Positions 35,801 to 48,380 of a stretch of 64,000 nt of DNA are shown here, in pieces. This DNA is from Nicotiana tabacum (Eukaryota; Streptophyta; Magnoliopsida; Solanales; Solanaceae), in the NCBI RefSeq assembly GCF_000715075.1, contig NC_134089.1, forward strand, positions 110,429,157-110,493,156. Direction: 5' to 3'. Each line of letters begins with the position of its first letter. Positions within the stretch are counted from its first letter, which is position 1. Below the pieces are notes generated by a model, which was not told the origin of the DNA, searched no databases, and saw only the letters and a program-made list of their open reading frames with translations. The position numbers were made by a program, and so were the translations under genes.

Positions 35801-37079
35801 ATCGTTTGTTCTTTGCCAAGAACAAACGAGCATCATTATTTTGTGACCAAACCGTCCTGAATACTTGAGAAAACTTGAAGGAGTAGTCTTCCATGTCTGA
35901 ATTTGGCTTTGGGCTTTTATGGCTCGAACCCTAGATTTGAAATTCAAAGTGTTCAGGTCATGTTCGAGGGAAACAGAGTAAGGATTTGGGAAGAGGGGGT
36001 CTTGATGATCACGGGGTGTAATTTTGGAGGTGAACGGAGGCGGCGCAGCCATCGGAAGGTGGTGGGGAATGGTGGCAGCTGCTAGGGTTTATACCTTTAA
36101 ATCAAAATTCGAGAAATTCCAAGGATGTTCGAAGGAAGTGAAGTTGGGATTTGAGAAGAGGAAGTTGTGGTGGTTTTGGGGTGTATTTTTGGTGGTGAAC
36201 AGAGGCGGCGCCGCCGGCGACAAGCGATCAAATTAGGGCGGCGGGTCTCTATTGTTTGGGGAATTGAGAGAGACGAGGGTGACTGAGGAGGGGGGGCTGA
36301 AGGGTCTGGGTATATTAAAATCCACGATTTAATTAGGGCCGTTGGATGATTGGAATCCAACGGTTCCGATTGAATCCTTAATCGAAACGGGGTCGGTTTG
36401 ACTAAGTAGGGGGGAGGGGCGGTTTGGTTCTGGATCGGGTCGGGGTCAGGTTAATGGGCGATGTAGTGGACCATTTGATCAAATGATATCGACGGTCCTA
36501 ATCAAAACTTGTAAAACGACGTCGTTTAGGTGGCAATGGGGCTGGACCGGGTAAGGGGACGGGTTTGGGCTGGGTCTATCCGGGTTTTGGGAGGGGTATT
36601 TGATTTGGGCTTGGGATTGTAATTAAATTGGCCCAACTTCTGATTTCTTTTTTATTCCTTTCCTTTTTTTTATTTCAAAAGTATTTTTCTTCTCAAAATA
36701 TAAATAAAACCTTAATTAATCCCTAAACCCAATTATTCTACTAAATTAACTTAATTACCTCTAAATAATAATTACCACAACTAATTAAATACCAAATAAA
36801 AAGAAAATTGCCAAAATTCAAAATTAAAATGCAACATGACTATTTTTATGATTTTTTCTATTTTTGTTAAACAAATCAATGTACTAATTGATATAAAAAT
36901 ATAAAAATTAAATCCTAAACGCATATGCAATATTTTTGTATTTTTTATGATTTAAACAAAAATGCAAACAATAAAAGGAAATGCCACAAAAAATCCACAA
37001 AATTGCGAGCAATGAGAAAAATTGTTTTGTTTTGAATTTATGGGAATAATTCATATAGGGCAAAAATCATGCGCTCACA
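32899..37079 (-). repeat. 5' LTR of Tat-2 (4181 bp)
   Basis: This is a direct repeat of 14547-18706. The primer site adjoins its left end, which identifies it as the 5' LTR. A candidate TATA is at 36311-36320 (minus strand), and the duplicated P-rich segment is at 35798-36360. The right end GCTCACA is followed by the target duplication ATTAT. Confidence 0.96.
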
Positions 37080-37084
37080 ATTAT

Positions 37085-37657
37085 GGTTTGTAGAGCAGAT
37101 CGATGCGGATGACACTTTTGATGAAGAACAAGCTAGGATTCATTGAAGGAACCTATTTGAAAAGATCTTACAAAGGAAAATTGGCGAATCAATGGTAAAG
37201 ATGCACCACAATGGTTCTTTCATGGATAGGACACACAGTGTCTGCAGAATTATAGCCGAGTATCATCTATGCATCAAATGCAAAGACAGTGTGTAATGAG
37301 TTCAAAGAGAGGTTTGATAAATCTAACCTTACTCGTTTTTACCTTCTGTGGATACAAATTGGATCATTAAACTCGGGTACTGATTCTGTAACATCATACT
37401 ATGCGAAAATAAAAAACCTTTGGGATGAAATAAACCTGCTAGTTTCAGCACCAGGTTGTGATTGTGAAGAGACTGGGCCTTTCATTGAACAATTTAAGAA
37501 TTTACGTTTACTGCAATTCCTAGTTGGACTTAATGAAAGCTATAGTCAAGTAAGAAGCCAGATATTGCTGAAGACACCAGTGTTGACTGTAAACCAGACT
37601 TATGCTTTGGTTATTCAAGAGGAAAGCCAACGTGAGCTAAGTGTGCTTGAAGTATAG
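37085..37657 (+). pseudogene. copia gag, central piece
   Basis: This continues gag from 14546. Directly after the duplication the frame has a TAG where relatives have Trp (TGG to TAG). Then come SRSMRM and KNKLGFIEGTY, and from 37289 an open stretch with NEFKERFDKSNLTRFYLLW, SVTSYYAKIKNLWDEI and LLQFLVGLNESYSQVRSQIL. This is the UBN2-type gag domain of plant copia elements. Additional stops lie at 37190-37290. Confidence 0.9.
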
Positions 37658-38246
37658 GATAGAATCAAGGATATAAGGCTAAGAAGATTGGGATTATTTG
37701 TGAGCATTGTGGATACAAAGGACACCTCAAGGAAAATTGTTACAAAATCATAAGTTATCCTCCTGATTTTAAAAGCAAGAAGAAACAACAAGGCCAAGGA
37801 AACAGAGTTTATGCTAACATGATTTCAGAAGAGACTACAAGTTCTTCTCAAGGACAACAACTGGGACAATTTTTCACTGAAAGTTAGTACAAGCAGATAC
37901 TAGAGCTTTTGAACAAAACACCTGCAGGCGATGGTCATACACTTATGGCAAGTATAACCACATTACTGTCCAATGCATCTCTTTGTGAATGGATAATAAA
38001 TACATGAGCATCTCATCACATTACATGTCATAAGGAGATCTTATCTAACTTAGAGAATATTAAGCAACAAAGCAATCATAAAGTGCAGGTTCCAACAGGT
38101 AGAAAATGTTTAGTAACACACAAAGGAAATGCATCTATCATAGGAGGATGTGAATTAAAAGATGAGTTATATGTTCCTAATTTTAAGTTTAACCTGTTGT
38201 TAGTCTCCAAGTTGACCAAGGAATTGAGGTGATGTGCCATATTCTT
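37658..38246 (+). pseudogene. copia zinc knuckle and protease
   Basis: A zinc knuckle CEHCGYKGHLKENC (C-x2-C-x4-H-x4-C) lies near 37696-37738. The protease active site near 37990-38015 reads WIINT-stop-ASHHIT: the catalytic Asp has become Asn and the following Gly a stop, so it cannot work. It continues LYVPNFKFNLLLVSKLTKEL, a hallmark of plant copia protease ends. The frame is cut at 38246 by the gypsy insertion; TTCTT (38242-38246) is the target duplication. Confidence 0.88.
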
Positions 38247-38878
38247 TGTCACGACCCTAAAACCGACCCGGACATGATGGCGCATATCGTGAAACTAGGA
38301 CAACCGACACAACTCCCAAATTAACCATTAATCAATAAAGATCATTTTAAGCCTTTAATTAAACAAATATTTCATAATATAAGTCTAAATGAACAGTGCG
38401 GAAATAATATACAAGCCCGACATCGATGTATCACAAGTCAAGAACATCTACTAAGGTTTGAATACAACAAAAAGTCTGAAAATGTACTAAATACAGTTTA
38501 ATGAAAATAAGAGGGAGAAAAGCAGTGCTGCGAAGTCGGGCGACTCTGCCACTGAGCAATCAACACCTGCTACCAGGTTCAGAAATACCTGAATCTGCAC
38601 ATAAGGTGCAGGGAGTAATGTGAGTACTCCAACTCAGTAAGTAATAAAGGTAAATGAAAGCTGAGTAGTAAGAAAACACGTAAACCACGTCAAAACGCTA
38701 CAACAAAGGCAAGATATTTCCAACATAGTACAGAAATCATTTACTTCGTAAATCATGCTCAGTTTCGGTAAAAACCTTTTAAAACAAATTTTCTATAGTT
38801 TCAAACGACTGATAAAAATAGTGAGTAAACATGATAGAAACGTAAGCATCCCCATGGGCAAACCATGTATCATAAACC

Positions 38879-38984
38879 GCCCTTCGGGCTACCTCACAAT
38901 CACTCGTAATCAGCCCTTCGGGCAAAACATAAATCAACAACCGCCCCTCGGGCAATAACATGGAACAACATCAGCCCTTCGGGC
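38879..38984. repeat. Array of GCCC-(T/C)TCG-GGC micro-hairpins in LTR
   Basis: Four perfect inverted repeats at about 38879, 38913, 38943 and 38974, each with a 4-bp GCCC/GGGC stem and TTCG or CTCG loop, spaced about 30 bp. The other LTR has six at 46048-46213, mostly with CTCG loops. Confidence 0.9.
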
Positions 38985-40192
38985 TATATCACATATCACA
39001 CTAGGTACCCGCGCTCACTGGGGGTGTACAAACTCCAGGAGGGGCCCCTTACGACCCAAGCACAATATCAAGCCATCTCGTGGCATATCAAATAGGCTCT
39101 CGGCCTCATATCAAGCTATCTTGTGGCGTACAACTCAGGCGCTCGACCTCATAACAATAATCAGTACAACACTGCTGCGGTGTGCATCCCGATCCCATAA
39201 TAGTCCTCACAACACATGCCCTCGGCCTTACTCAGTCAGAAATCTCTAAAAGCCATTCGGGCATAGTAAAATATAATGCTCAGCCCAAAATATCATTTAA
39301 AGTGTTAAAATAGAGTAAACATGGCTGAATTATAAAAACAGTAGAATATAGCATGACAGAGTACGGATATAAAATCAAAACAGTGAGGAAATAGCAGTAA
39401 AAATCCCCTAAGGGTTCAAAAGAGTTGGCACGAGGCCCCAATATGGCATTTAGTACAAAATATGATGATATCAAACAGTTTTCAATCAAACACGCTGTAA
39501 AACAATTTTCGGGATGGACTAAGTCACAATACCCAATGGTGCACGACCCCACGCTAGTCATCTAGCATGTGCGTCACCTTAAAGTAGCACAACGATATGA
39601 AGTCCGGGGTTTCATACCCTCAGGACAGACATTTACAATCATTAAGTACCTCAATCCGGTCCAAACTCTAGTGTGCGATGCCTTTGCCTCTCGACTCGGC
39701 CTCCGAATGCTCCAAATCTATCCAAAAGCAGATTCATACCATCAAAATATGCTAAGAGAACAAAGCTCATTCAAAAATATCTAATTTATACGAAAAATCC
39801 CGAAATTGGCCAAACCCTGCCCCCGGGTCCATGTCTCGGAATTCGATAAAAATTACACCAATAGAATGATTACACTCTCACGAGTTTGTACATACCAAGA
39901 ACATCAAAATCAGACCTCAAATGGCCCCTCAAATCCTCAATTTATACTCTCCAATTTCAAGCCCTAATTCCCTAATTTTAGGCTTTATATTCCACAAATT
40001 TCATGTTTACACAAGTAAGAATCAACATAGGATCGAGTATTGAGTTCAAAAATCTTACCTCCAAGTGTTTCCCTTTGATTCCCTCTTCAATTCTTCTCAA
40101 AAAGCTCCAAAATCGCTAAAAAATTGTGAATGTTAGACCCAAAATCGCGGACAATGGCTATTTAAACATTCCACCCAGGCCAAAAATTCCTT

Positions 40193-40440
40193 CTTCGCGA
40201 ATGCGGTCAAAGCCTCGCGATCGAGAAGCACAAATAATTCACAGCTCAAATTTCCTCTTACGCGAGCGTGAACATACCCTCGCAAACACGATGCCTTACT
40301 CAGCTTAGCCTACGCGAACGCGTTCCTCAGTCGCGAACGAGATGCTCAATCAAACCCAACCTTCGCGAATGCGGGACCAACATCGCGAACACGAAGGGTA
40401 ACTGGCCTACCTCACTCAACATCTCTTCGCGAACGCGAAG
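40193..40440. repeat. Cluster of CGCGAA/TTCGCG palindromic motifs in LTR
   Basis: It includes CTTCGCGAACGCGAAG-type inverted repeats and many near copies. It lies just downstream of the TATA-like sequence in element sense. The partner LTR has the same cluster at 47420-47670. Confidence 0.8.
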
Positions 40441-41146
40441 AGCAAAACTCTACAACACTGATCTGAAGAAATTTGCAACTTTCAAAACAAGAAATTGATC
40501 CATTTGACCACCCGAAATTCACCCGAGGCCCTCGAGACCTCAACCAAACATGCCGACATATCCCATAACCTGCTTCAAACTTGTTCCAACCTTCAAAACG
40601 CTCAAAAAACATCGAAACACCAAAATCACATCGGATTCAAGCCTAAGAATTCCAAAAACTTCCAAATTCCGCTTTCGATCAAAAAGTCTATCAAACCTCG
40701 TCCGAATGACCTGAAATTTTGCGCACACATCACAAATGATACAACGGACCTACTCCAACTTTAGGAATTCCATTCCAACCCATGTATCAAAATCTCACCT
40801 ATCAATCGGAAAACGCCAAAATCCCAATTTCGCCAATTCAAGCCTAAACCTTCTACGGACCTCCAAAATATATTCCGATCATGCTCCTAAGTCCCAAATC
40901 ATCTCACGGAGCTAACCAAATCATAAGAATTCCAATCCGAGATCATATACTAACAAGTCAAAACGCGGTCAAACCTTTCAAATTTTAAGCTTCAAATTTA
41001 GAACTGTGCTTCCAAATTTATTCCGATTACCCTGAAAACCAAAACTAATGATTTACATAAGTCATAATACATCACACAGGGATAGTCATGCCCGAGAACT
41101 GGCGAGTAAAGTGAAAAAGCTCAAAACGACCAGTCAGGTCGTTACA

Positions 41147-41160
41147 TCCTCCCCCACTTA
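41147..41160 (-). other. Polypurine tract of the LARD-like element
   Basis: The reverse complement TAAGTGGGGGAGGA directly precedes the LTR start TGTAACGACC. Confidence 0.85.
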
Positions 41161-42370
41161 AACATATGTTCGTCCTCGAACGTGCCTAGAGTTGTTCCGA
41201 AAGCCATCAAATCAATGTGTAACCTTACAATGAACATACCCGGGGGTGATACCACCTCACCCTATCTCATATAGGTCTGATAATACAATGTAACTGTAGG
41301 TTTCACAATCCAACCTAGCCCATAAACCTTAGAACCATATTTCTAATTCTGAAATCATCTACAAGATCAGAATCTCACATCTATACTCTGAATAAGTTCG
41401 AACAAGCTATAATAAACCATACCTGCAACCTCAGATACAATTACATGATATACCACATAACCCAAACACTGACAGCGATAACCTCTAATTACAGCAGTTG
41501 CTCAAAACAACCAAATATCGATAATAAGCCTCTTATAAAATAAAGCCTCATTCCAATACTTCCGTATACTGTCAATGATAACTGAACACGTAGTAAATCA
41601 TAACCATTCCCTAGATTAACCATTCATGAAGCCACCTGTCCTTTGGCAAGGACCATAGCAAATTTCTGAGCCGAACCTCGACATTATCCTTCCAACATGC
41701 TGAAATCGAATCTGTTTGTATTTATTCTAGATCCCAATGATCTTATCTAATCCAACACAACTACTCTGGTGACATGACACATCAATACCATCTAAAGCCA
41801 CAACTCATGCAACCCGCACACCAATAAGCAACAATCCAAACGCACTCAAATCACGAAAACAACTCGAATGAAATAGTAGTACCATAAGCTCACCAGTGCC
41901 ACCACAACAAAATGCTGAACCCATCACACATCATAGAACCAGAACACACTAATCTAACCCGAAGGATCATACCTCCACATAACTTACTGCAATGCGCGAC
42001 CCTATCCAAACACTGGTCCACATGAACACCTCAAGTCACTATGATCAAAATCGACAACCACACGTAATTTGATGTCTAGAACCAAAAGCAATTCATCATA
42101 ACCATGGCGAAGCAATTGACATAACATTACACAACCCGAAAGGACACAACTGATATGCCATCCGCTGAGCAATACCCAATACTTTTCCCGCTTGAATTCC
42201 ACTGAGAGGACCCAATAAAAACTGCACCACATGTGCCTATAACCAACAAATCCTAATGCCTCACAACACGGAAAGGTAACTCATAGGTCTACCTAGATCT
42301 CTAATAAGCTCAATAACAATCGAATCAACACATCCCTCAATAATACAACTCGGAGTAAACCAAGACGACT
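41161..42370 (-). other. Non-coding 3' internal sequence of the LARD-like element
   Basis: About 1.2 kb that occupies the place where RT to integrase would be. Short ORFs, for example 42002-42232, show no domain. Confidence 0.6.
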
Positions 42371-42950
42371 CAAGTTAGAGTATACATCCACATTGGCCTG
42401 CCAATGAACCCCTTATCAAGGAATCCCTGAAGCTGTTCCTTCAACTCCTTTAACTCCACCAGTGCCTTACGCTACGGTGCCCGGCACCAAATCAATACCA
42501 AAATCAAAACCCTGTCTGATGACATGCTCGGCAGCAGGAAACACATCCGGAAGAATCCCTCATCACCGGAACTGAATCAAGGGGAGGAGTCTCTGCACTG
42601 AAATCCATCACAAAGGCCACATAAGAAAAACAACCCTTCCCAGCGATCCGTTGGGTCTTCAGAAATGAAACTTCCCTACTGAAAGCATAATCCGTCGAAC
42701 CTCGCCACTCAATCTGTGGCATCCTTGGCATAGCCAACGTCGCCGTCTTAGCGTAACAGTCCAAAATAGCACGAAACGGAAAACAACCAGTCCATCCCCA
42801 ATACCACACCAAGAATCTAGCATACTAAGAAACAAGGATCCACTCGGGTCTCCAAAATACTAAGAAACAAGGATCCACTCGGGTCTCCAAACCCCCAATA
42901 GTTACCACACAAGATCGATATACGCGGTCCACAACCATGTCCTAACCTGT
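42371..42950 (-). pseudogene. Protease remnant and start of RT linker, LARD-like element
   Basis: In minus-strand order there is a GLETRVD-type segment, then YWGWTGCFPFRAILDCYAKT, LAMPRMPQIEWRGS, SFLKTQRIAGKGCFSYVAFV and ESVPVMRD-like sequence. It ends near 42400 in an ELKEQLQGFLDKGFI-like stretch that normally opens RT. Beyond this, RT similarity stops abruptly. A 35-bp tandem duplication and several frame changes are present. Confidence 0.75.
42822..42891. repeat. 35-bp tandem duplication in the protease remnant
   Basis: ATACTAAGAAACAAGGATCC and the bases that follow occur at 42822 and 42857. The copies are essentially identical and shift the frame. Confidence 0.93.
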
Positions 42951-45326
42951 TCATGAGAACTCCCAGTCTCCAAATCCATACATCACGGGAATCACCATAT
43001 CTGATCCCAACTCCACCGTCCGAATATACAACACACCTCTAATACCAATCATCCCACGAGAGGTACTGTTATAATTCTTCTGTGCCACCAAGAAAACTCG
43101 ATTGTCAACAGTCGATCCAACAAGAAAGTGCCTCAATACTAATGAAGTATCATCAACTCAAACACATCGCCCTTTCTAAAATGCATACTCTTATCAAGCC
43201 ATACTAGTCAGTGATCTCATTTATCTAATCATCTGAAGCTGCTAGTGCTGCCTAAGAATTTTATGACCTTCCTTTCAGACTGAACCATGACCTTACACAC
43301 GCCAATCTCAATCCTACAAAACATACTGCGTATACCATATCATCCTAGGATAACCATGAGAACTTCATATCCTTTCCGAGCTACAAGCAACTATGTACTC
43401 AATTAGCTAAGAACTTTCCATTGATCCCATCTAGAAGAAAATCACTACACATCCCATGCTCCTCACGCTCGTAGAAAATACGCATCTCTAACCGTGGTAG
43501 GAACCATCAAGAACTCCCCGAGTCCCCTTTGCACAAAAACCAAATCTGTCAGGACTGAATCTTTCTAACTCAACCAAGCTACGCATGCCACTAAAACCCA
43601 AGAGCATTGCCGTGAAAAACTTGTAGAAACTCATTACCTCATAAGCACCCAAAGAACTAGTCATATCCTTACCATGACGATCCGGCCTACTACCAAGCTA
43701 TCCCATCTATCCAAGTTTCCTTCTGATTTACCTTCAACTTGATACTTCTTCTTACTATAACACCACAATTCCTCAACCCAGACTCACCACACGAGACACA
43801 AGCATAAAACCACACCGTCTAAGGCTCATAAGCCGTTGAATACTCTCTCAAATATCCCTAAACGCCCCACATTCAAAATACCTACCCTAAAGTGACTCCC
43901 TGCAAACCCAAAGCCATTACCTTCACCTTCCTGATACTGATATATAGAATCCCCTACTAATATAGAAATACAATGAGTCTTGACACCCTTCAATGCAAAC
44001 CTCAGTTTCTAGCCAATTATACAACTAGGAAATCTCCAATTATTACATGTAAAATCTTGAACCCATTAGAAACATTCTTGAGAGTCACCCACTCTACTCA
44101 AACCGCAATTAGATCGATCAAACGGACCGACGACCTTTGCTTCATTAGAACTTCGACACCGTAGAATGTAACCTCACCTTAATGCAACCAAGTAACTTCC
44201 TGTTCTATGCACCGTACGCCCTTTACTCATAACAACTCAAGATATTCTGTGATTCTCATACACCTATGAAGCATAATATAACCTTTATCAAAATTTTCCT
44301 TTACTCGAGCCATCCTCGGTCTCAATCTCCGCAAGCCATAACTGATCCACCCGTACGCCTCAAACTCGAATCAACTTAGCACATAACCGTGCAATCAACT
44401 AATCAATAGTAAACTCCCCCACTTGTCTCAAAGCCATATATCAAAACACATAATAGCTAATAATGTATATACTCTATTACTGCCATAATATCGTAGTAAG
44501 ATTAAGCTCAATCCTTCATAAGCTCGTGCAATACAGACCATCTAGTACTTCAAATCTTCAACAATTCTCGCGTTCACCCTTGTAACAGTCAAGCCCACTC
44601 TCTTAAGCGACCCAAATTTAAATTGCAACACATATATTTCACTTGTAACAGAGAGCTTCCAATAGACAACACATGGATTGCACAAACTTCAGTACACCCG
44701 CAGGAGATAACCCACCTGCTTTGCCTCAAACTAACCTCTCTTTATACCCTTCCACCATCATAAACATTACGCAGTCACTTAATATTCCTGAGTCTGAACT
44801 CATAGCGCAACATAAAATTTACTTCACTCCCAAACTAGAAAACATGAAAAGATTCTTCACACTCCCATAACTCGGGGTTGTACATCAAATTAGGATGGAA
44901 ATCAAGCACTAAATAGTTCCTTCTATCCTCAAGAAGACCATTCTCGTCTCATTCAATTCATATGAACACATCTCGCAGTCACATCACACTCATCACGTAG
45001 CTATCCAGTCATCACTCCCACTAATAGGGACACTATCAGACATATAGATCCAAAAGCACATGCTCACACGATCAACGCCTAGGAGCTCAAGCTATAGGCA
45101 AAATGCGGCCTCAAGTCCTCCAGACCGGCCCAACATCAACACACAAAGATCGTATCTTGCCCCTCGATCAGGGAATCACAAGCCATCGATGCATATCTAA
45201 TACTGAGCGCTCATGCGCGCATACTAACGCGTGGAAGGAATTCAAAGAGTTACATTTCAAGGTGAATCAAGGACACACGATAAGAGTTCAAGAATATGAA
45301 GTTTTTCCTAAAGGTTCTGCAGCCTT
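42951..45326 (-). other. Upstream internal sequence of the LARD-like element
   Basis: This is where gag should be, but I cannot recognise a gag domain or zinc knuckle. No ORF here exceeds about 80 codons. Confidence 0.55.
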
Positions 45327-45422
45327 CCAAGGATAAGTACAGACGTCTCCGTACTGATCCACGAGACTCTACTAAACCTGCTCATGACTCGTGAGACCTA
45401 TGTAACCTAGGCTCTGATGCCA
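45327..45422 (-). other. Primer-binding site and leader of the LARD-like element
   Basis: In element sense TGGCATCAGAGC (45422-45411) matches the initiator tRNA-Met site with one mismatch (C for T at base 4). The following ~85 nt (TAGGTCTCACGAGTCATGAG, then GGAGACGTCTGTACTTATC) closely match the leader at 55812-55905 of a different element. Confidence 0.8.
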
Positions 45423-45425
45423 ACT

Positions 45426-48375
45426 TGTCATGACCCTAAAACTAACTCGGTAGTGATGGTGCCTATCGTGAAACTAGGCCAGCCGACACAACTCCCAAAT
45501 TAACCATTAATCAATAAGGATCATTTTTAAGCCTTTAATTAAAATAATATTACATAATATAAGTCTAAATGAATAGTGCGGAAATAACATACAAGCCCAA
45601 CATCGGGATGTCACAAGTCACGAGCATCTACTAAGGTCTGAATACAACAAAAAGTCTGAAAATGTACTAAATATAGTCTAATAAAAACAAGAGGTAGAAA
45701 AGAGTGCTACGAAGTTGGGCAGCTACCTTGCTAACTCCGATGACTCTGCCACTGAGCAATCAACACCCGCTACCGGGTTCGGAAATACCTGAATCTGCAC
45801 ATAAGGTGCAGGAAGTAATGTGAGTACTCCAACTCAGTAAGTAATAAAGATAAATGAAAGTTGAGCAGTAAGAAAACACGTAAACCACGTCAAAACGCTA
45901 CAACAAAGGCAATATATTTCCAACACAGTACATAAATCATTTACTTCATAAATCATGCTCAGTTTCGGTAAAAACCTTTTAAAATAAATTTTCAATAGTT
46001 TCAAACTAGTGATAAAAACAGTGAGTAAACATGATAGAAACGTAAGCAGCCCCTCGAGCAAACCATGTATCATAAACCGCCCCTCGGGCATAATATCAAC
46101 AGAACCAGCCCCTCAGGCTACCTCACAATCACTCGTAATCAGCCCCCGGGCATAACATAAATCAAGAACTGCCCCTCGGGTAATAACATGGAACAACATC
46201 GGCCCCTCGGGCTATATCATATATCATACTGGGTACCCACGCTCATTGGGGGTGTACAGACTCTAGGAAGGGCCCCCTACGGCCCAAGCACAATATCAAG
46301 ACATCTCGTGGCATAATCAAATAGGCTCTCGGCCTCATATCAAGCCACCTTGTGGCGTACAACTCAGGCCCTCAGCCTCATAATCATAATCAGTACAACA
46401 CTGCTGCGCTGCGCAGCCCGATCCCATAATATTCCTCACAACACAGGCCCTCGGCCATACTCAGTCAAAAATCTCTAAAAGCCACTCGGGCACAGTATAA
46501 CATGATGCTCAGCCCAAAATATCATTTAAAGTACTAAAACAGTAAACATGGCTGAGTTATGAAAACAGTAAAATATAACATGACTGAGTACAAATATAAA
46601 ATCAAAACAGTGAGGAAATAGCAGTAAAAATCCTCTAAGGGTTCAAAAGTTGGCACGAGGCCCAAATATGACATTTAGTCCAAAACATGATGATAACAAA
46701 TAATTTTCAATCAAATACGCGATAAAACAGTCATTCGGTATGAACTAAGTCACAATCCCCAATGGTGCACGACCCCACGCTCGTTATCTAGTGTGTGTGT
46801 CACCTCAAAGTAGCACAACGATGTGAAGTCTGGGGTTTCATACCCTCAGGACAGACATTTACAATCATTACATACCTCAATCCGGTCCAAACTCTAGCCT
46901 GCGATGCCTTTGCCTCTCGACTCGGCCTCCGAATTCTCCAAATCTTGCCAAAAGCAGATTCATACCATCAAAATATGCTAAGGGAATAAAACTCATTTGA
47001 AAATATTTAATTTATACCAAAAATCCCGAAATTGGCCGAACCCAGCCCCCGGACCTACATCTTGGAATCCGATAAAAATCACACCAATAGAATCCTTATA
47101 CTCTCACGAGTTCGTACATACAAAAAATCATCAAAATCGGACCTCAAATGGCCCCTCAAATCCTCAATTTACACTCTCCAATTTCAAGCCCTAATTCCCC
47201 AATTTTAGGCTTTAAATTCCACAATTTTCACGTTTACACAAGTAAGAATCAACATAGGATTGAGTATTGAGTTCAAAAATCTTACCTCCAAGTGTTTCCC
47301 TTTGATTCCCTCTTCAATTCTTCTCAAAAAGCTCCAAAATCGCTCCAAAATGGTGAAAGTTAGACCCAAAATCACGGACAATAGCTATTTAAACATTCTA
47401 CCCAGGCCAAAAATTCCTTCTTCGCGAATGAGATCTAAGCCTCGCGGTCGCGAAGCACAAATAATTCACAGCTCAAATATCCTTTTATGCGAACGCGAAC
47501 ATACCCTCACAAACGCGATGCCTTACTTAGCTTAGCCTACGCGAACGCGTTTCTTCAGTCGCGAACGCGATGCTCAATCAAACCCAACCTTCACGAATGC
47601 GGGACCAACATTGCGAACGCGAAGGGTAACTGGCCTGCCTCACTCAATATCTCTTCGTGAACGCAAAGAGCAAAACTCTGCAACACTGATCTGAAGAAAT
47701 CTGCAACTTTCAAAACAAGAATTTGATCCATTTAACCACCTGAAACTCACCCAAGGCCCTCGGTACCTCAACCAAACATGCCGACATATCGCATAGCCTC
47801 ATTCAAACTTGTTCCAACCTTCGGAACACTCAAAACAACATCGAAACACCAAAATCACATCGGATTCAAGCCTAAGAATTCCAAAAACTTCCATATTCCG
47901 CTTTCGATCAAAAGGTCTATCAAACCTCGTCCGAATGACCTAAAATTTTTCATACACGTCACAAATGACACAACGAACCTACTCCAACTTCCAAAATTCT
48001 ATTTCGACCCTTATATCAAAATCTCACCTATCAACCGGAAAACGCCAAAATCCCAATTTCATCAATTCAAGCCTAAACCTTCTACGGACCTCCAAAATAT
48101 ATTCTGATCATGCTCCTAAGTCCCAAATCACCTCACGGAGCTAAGAAAATCATAAGAATTCCAATCCGAGATCATATACTAACAAGTCAAAACTCGGTCA
48201 AGCCTTTCAAATTTTAAGCTTCAAACTGAGAACTGTGCTTCCAAATTCATTCTGATTACCATAAAAACCAAGACCAACGATTTACATAAGTTATAATACA
48301 TCACACATAGATAGTCATGCCCGAGAACTGGCGAGCGAAATACATAAGCTCAAAATGACCGATCGGGTCGTTACA
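45426..48375 (-). repeat. 5' LTR of the LARD-like gypsy element
   Basis: This is a direct repeat of 38247-41146. The primer site adjoins its left end. It contains six micro-hairpins at 46048-46213 and the CGCGAA cluster at 47420-47670. Confidence 0.93.
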
Positions 48376-48380
48376 TTCTT

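Larger units (their letters stand above)
14547..37079 (-). mobile_element. Tat-2: complete 22.5 kb Ty3/gypsy Tat/Ogre-like element
   Basis: Two direct LTRs (14547-18706 and 32899-37079) enclose a 14.2 kb internal region. On the plus strand the element starts TGTCACACC and ends GCTCACA, and it is flanked by ATTAT on both sides (14542-14546, 37080-37084). In minus-strand order it has primer site, ORF1, gag, protease, RT, RNase H, a second archaeal-type RNase H, integrase, 3' UTR and polypurine tract. The extra ORF1 upstream of gag and the second RNase H before integrase are hallmarks of the Tat/Ogre lineage. It lies within copia gag and is therefore younger than the copia element. Confidence 0.96.
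38247..41146 (-). repeat. 3' LTR of the LARD-like gypsy element
   Basis: It starts TGTCACGACCC and ends GGTCGTTACA on the plus strand. It includes a hairpin array (38879-38984), a cluster of CGCGAA-type palindromes (40193-40440) and a TATA-like GTTTAAATA (40159-40167, minus). Confidence 0.93.
38247..48375 (-). mobile_element. Ty3/gypsy element lacking RT to integrase (LARD-like)
   Basis: LTRs at 38247-41146 and 45426-48375 (2.90 and 2.95 kb) flank a 4.28 kb internal region. The target duplication TTCTT is at 38242-38246 and 48376-48380. Polypurine tract and primer site positions give minus orientation. The internal region has a protease remnant and the first residues before RT, but no RT, RNase H or integrase. 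The protease remnant resembles Tekay/Del-type chromoviruses. It must have moved with enzymes supplied by a relative, or been deleted later; the intact LTRs and duplication favour the first. Confidence 0.92.
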
